Shown: positions 55,317 to 57,723 of the stretch, in pieces
Layout of the letters: each line of letters starts with the position of its first letter
How positions within the stretch are numbered: the stretch's first letter is position 1
Assembly: GCA_040882055.1 (NCBI GenBank)
Contig: JBBECA010000093.1
Coordinates: 1-57,723, forward strand
Direction: 5' to 3'
Source of the DNA: Nitriliruptor sp040882055
GTDB lineage: Bacteria > Actinomycetota > Nitriliruptoria > Nitriliruptorales > Nitriliruptoraceae
Length of the DNA stretch: 57,723 bases
The notes under the pieces: generated by a model
Database searches by the model: none
What the model saw: only the letters and a program-made list of their open reading frames with translations
What the model was told of the DNA's origin: nothing
Position numbers and translations under genes: made by a program

Positions 55317-56873
55317 TCACAGGGGGATGTTGCCGTGCTTCCGGGCCGGACGGGTCTCCCGCTTACCGGCGCAGAAGCGCAGCGCCTTGACCAGCTGCTG
55401 GCGCGTCTCGCTCGGCTGGATCACCGCATCGACGTAGCCGCGCTCGGCCGCACGCCACGGGTTGGCCAGGTCCTCGGCGTACCGCTCCTCGAACTCGGCG
55501 TGCATCGCCTCCTGGTCCTCAGCCCGCTCGAGCTCGCGGCGGTAGAGGATGCTGACGGCCCCCTTGGCGCCCATGACGGCGATCTCAGCGGTCGGCCAGG
55601 CCAGGTTCACGTCGGCCCCGAGGTGCTTGGAGCCCATGACGTCGTAGGCGCCGCCGTACGCCTTGCGGACGATGACGGTGAGCTTCGGGACGGATGCCTC
55701 GGCGTAGGCGTACAGCAGCTTGGCCCCGTGACGGATGATGCCGCCGTACTCCTGCTCGGTGCCCGGCAGGAAGCCCGGCACGTCGACGAAGGTGACGACG
55801 GGGATGTTGAAGGCGTCGCAGAACCGGACGAACCGGGCGGCCTTCTCCGAGGCGTCGATGTCGAGCACGCCCGCGTAGTACGACGGCTGGTTGCCGACGA
55901 TCCCGACGGGGTGACCGTCGAGCCGCGCCAGCCCGATCACGATGTTCTCGGCGTAGTGCTGGTGGACCTCGAGGAACTCCTCGTCGTCCACGACCAGCCG
56001 CACGAGGTCGCGCACGTCGTAGGGCACGTTCGGGCTGTCCGGCATGAAGGTGTCGAGCTCGGGGACCATCCGATCGGGGTCGTCCTCCGAGGCGACCACC
56101 GGCGGCAGCTCGAGGTTGTTGGCCGGCAGGAAGCTGAGCAGGTACTTGATGTCCTCGAGGCAGCTCTCCTCGTCGTCGGCCGCGAAGTGCGCGACCCCCG
56201 ACTTGGAGGCGTGACTCATCGCGCCACCGAGCTCCTCCATCGTGACGTCCTCACCGGTGACCGTCTTGATGACGTTCGGACCGGTGATGAACATGTGGCT
56301 CGTGTCCTTGACCATGAACACGAAGTCGGTGATGGCGGGGGAGTACACCGCCCCACCGGCGCACGGCCCCATGATGGCGCTGATCTGCGGGATCACACCC
56401 GAGCTGCGCACGTTGCGCAGGAAGATGTCGCCGTAGCCGCCGAGCGAGACCACGCCCTCCTGGATGCGAGCACCGCCGGAGTCGTTCAGCCCGATGACGG
56501 GGATGCCCATCCGCTCGGCGAGGTCCATGATCTTGACGACCTTCTCGGCGAAGACCTCGCCGAGCGACCCGCCGAACGCGGTGAAGTCCTGGCTGAAGAC
56601 GGCGACGCGGCGCCCGTCGATGGTGCCGTGGCCGGTGACGACCCCGTCGCCGAGGATCCGCTTGTCCTCGAGCCCGAAGCCGGTGGCCCGGTGCACGGCG
56701 AAGGCGTCGGTCTCGACGAACGAACCATCGTCGAGCAGCAGGTCGACCCGTTCACGGGCGGTCAGCTTGCCGCGGTCGTGCTGCTTGGCGATGGCAGCCT
56801 CGCCACCGCCCGCGGCGTGTTCGACGCGACGGCGCTCGAGCTCGGCGAGCTTGTCCTTCGTGGTCTCGGCCAC
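55317..56873 (-). CDS. Propionyl-CoA carboxylase beta subunit (carboxyltransferase)
   Basis: A 518-residue carboxyltransferase with two crotonase-like halves. Biotin- and acyl-CoA-site motifs are GGARIQEGV, GPCAGGAVYSPAITDF, FVDVPGFLPG and KAYGGAYDVM. Asp411 in the last motif corresponds, as I recall, to Asp422 of Streptomyces PccB, which favours propionyl-CoA over acetyl-CoA. With the mutase gene nearby, propionyl-CoA carboxylation is the likely main role. ATG start. Confidence 0.94.
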   Translation of the reverse strand: MAETTKDKLAELERRRVEHAAGGGEAAIAKQHDRGKLTARERVDLLLDDGSFVETDAFAVHRATGFGLEDKRILGDGVVTGHGTIDGRRVAVFSQDFTAFGGSLGEVFAEKVVKIMDLAERMGIPVIGLNDSGGARIQEGVVSLGGYGDIFLRNVRSSGVIPQISAIMGPCAGGAVYSPAITDFVFMVKDTSHMFITGPNVIKTVTGEDVTMEELGGAMSHASKSGVAHFAADDEESCLEDIKYLLSFLPANNLELPPVVASEDDPDRMVPELDTFMPDSPNVPYDVRDLVRLVVDDEEFLEVHQHYAENIVIGLARLDGHPVGIVGNQPSYYAGVLDIDASEKAARFVRFCDAFNIPVVTFVDVPGFLPGTEQEYGGIIRHGAKLLYAYAEASVPKLTVIVRKAYGGAYDVMGSKHLGADVNLAWPTAEIAVMGAKGAVSILYRRELERAEDQEAMHAEFEERYAEDLANPWRAAERGYVDAVIQPSETRQQLVKALRFCAGKRETRPARKHGNIPL

Positions 56874-56935
56874 GGGGGTGCCTCTCAGCGGGAGCAGGTG
56901 GACGGGCGCTGCGACAGCGACGCGCAGGCGGCCGG

Positions 56936-56941
56936 AGCCTA
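56936..56941 (-). promoter_or_regulatory. Probable -10 element of the carboxylase beta-epsilon operon
   Basis: TAGGCT followed by CC on the minus strand lies 62 bases upstream of the beta-subunit ATG. Confidence 0.45.
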
Positions 56942-57013
56942 GCCTTCAGCCCACCCCCACCCCCCAGCCGGACGCGTCCGGCGGGACGAGCAGACCGAAC
57001 CGCGAGGTGCCCC

Positions 57014-57723
57014 GTGTCGACCCTCGAGCACCACCCTCGGCTCACCGCGCTGCTCGGTGGACCGCTCGGCTGGCACACCCTGGTGCACGAAGCTGAGGTG
57101 GGTTCGACCAACGACGTCGCGCTGACCGCGGTCCGTGACGGCACCCCGCCCGGCCTCGTCGTGGTCGCCGACCACCAGACCGCGGGGCGCGGTCGGCTCG
57201 GACGACCGTGGGACGACGCGAGCGCTGGCGGGGACGTCCGGTCGCTCACGGCGACGGCCGTCGTGCCGCTCCCGGACGCCAACGCCTCGCTCACCCCGTT
57301 CGCCGTCGGGCTGTCGGTGGCCGATGCCCTCCGACGTGCGGGCGCGAGCCCGGTGCTCAAGTGGCCCAACGACGTGCTCCTGCCCGGTAGCGGCGACGCG
57401 CCCGCCAAGGTGGCTGGGATCCTCGTCGAACGCCACGCGGTCCCCTCGGGCGAGGTGCTGCTGGTCGGGACCGGCATCGACCTCGACTGGCGCGGTGTCT
57501 CCCGCGAGGGCGAGGCGAGCCGGTGGACCTCGGTGGCGGAGTCCACCGGGAAGGACGTCGACCGCGGCGACGTGCTCGCGGACCTGTTGCGCGGGCTGGC
57601 CGTGTGGCTCCGCTCGGTGTCGAGCGACCCGTTGCGGCTGCTCATCGCCTACCGCGACGCGTGCGCCACGATCGGTGCCGACGTCCGGGTGACCTTCCCC
57701 GACGGCGAGGTGCTCGCCGGCCG
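57014..57723 (+). CDS. birA: Biotin-[acetyl-CoA-carboxylase] ligase (3' end beyond window)
   Basis: 236 codons are visible before the window ends. The protein attaches biotin to the BCCP lysine of acyl-CoA carboxylase. Motifs: EVGSTNDVAL, the biotin loop AGRGRLGRPW and KWPNDVLL, then KVAGILVE. No N-terminal winged-helix domain is present, so it is a group I ligase without repressor function. The GTG at 57014 is preceded by GAGGTG. It is divergent from the carboxylase beta gene, a common arrangement in actinobacteria. Confidence 0.95.
   Translation, partial: MSTLEHHPRLTALLGGPLGWHTLVHEAEVGSTNDVALTAVRDGTPPGLVVVADHQTAGRGRLGRPWDDASAGGDVRSLTATAVVPLPDANASLTPFAVGLSVADALRRAGASPVLKWPNDVLLPGSGDAPAKVAGILVERHAVPSGEVLLVGTGIDLDWRGVSREGEASRWTSVAESTGKDVDRGDVLADLLRGLAVWLRSVSSDPLRLLIAYRDACATIGADVRVTFPDGEVLAG

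Noticed and set aside
55279..55320. Start of the epsilon subunit at the GTG overlapping the beta-subunit stop (55320)
   Set aside because: It lacks a ribosome-binding site, whereas the GTG at 55278 has GAGGAG at the right distance. A coupled start cannot be wholly excluded.

Overview
The window is a very GC-rich chromosomal segment from an actinobacterium. Evidence for this is the dense use of GTG and TTG starts, the acidic lipoproteins, the acyl-CoA carboxylase epsilon subunit, the gluABCD-type uptake operon, the DUF4191 and DUF501 families, and a pth / mfd / mazG / eno / divIC / DUF501 / ppx gene order that recalls the mycobacterial arrangement. A deep-branching lineage such as Nitriliruptoria would fit, but that is a guess from style. 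No insertion sequence, prophage, CRISPR array or rRNA is visible. The sequence starts in a 23-base poly-C run, has a 100-N scaffold gap at 2328-2427 that removes the start of mfd, and ends inside birA.

Layout. 58-1315: pth and a DUF4191 membrane protein. 1359-2326 (minus): a CmtR-like ArsR regulator overlapping a small CDF metal exporter. 2428-7160: mfd and a convergent MFS transporter. 7358-9897: a Co/Ni ECF transporter (CbiMN fusion, CbiQ, CbiO) behind a perfect palindrome. 9917-11133: exonuclease III and a HIT protein. 11168-14684: a zinc/manganese ABC importer with a divergent ATPase and a Fur-family regulator. 14892-19534: parvulin lipoprotein, mazG, zinc-ribbon protein, enolase, divIC. 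19557-24200: a block with a diiron protein, a sodium symporter, a UspA protein and a DUF2254 protein, which separates divIC from the S1 / DUF501 / ppx operon at 24473-26483. 26517-27989: an unusual Nudix-YjeF_N fusion. 28031-28792: an HNH endonuclease with an atypical tRNA gene 11 bases downstream. 28945-30298: a frameshifted flavin amine oxidase. 30319-33693 (minus): glutamate-type ABC uptake operon, divergent from a gamma-glutamyltransferase. 36507-39620: purN, purH, folD. 40374-43578: mdh, then trpS with a hydrolase and a glutaredoxin. 45439-48875: sdhCAB. 49008-57723: methylmalonyl-CoA mutase large subunit, a quinone reductase, a biotin-dependent carboxylase set (alpha, beta, epsilon), a cupredoxin lipoprotein and birA.

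Functional links. Carboxylase + mutase + succinate dehydrogenase + malate dehydrogenase make a propionyl-CoA to oxaloacetate route, with BirA supplying the biotinylated carrier; the mutase B12 subunit and the epimerase are not in the window. Three metal systems sit within the first 15 kb (Cd/Pb-type efflux, Co/Ni uptake, Zn/Mn uptake), and the two uptake systems have a palindrome placed in or beside a promoter. Many neighbouring genes overlap by GTGA or ATGA, implying translational coupling. Recurrent -10 hexamers (TAGGCT, TAGCGT, TACCGT) lie 20-150 bases before operon starts.

The most unusual items are the HNH-tRNA unit, the Nudix-YjeF fusion with a degenerate active-site loop, the uncharacterised diiron protein, and the 11-bp inverted repeat between the glutamate operon and ggt.
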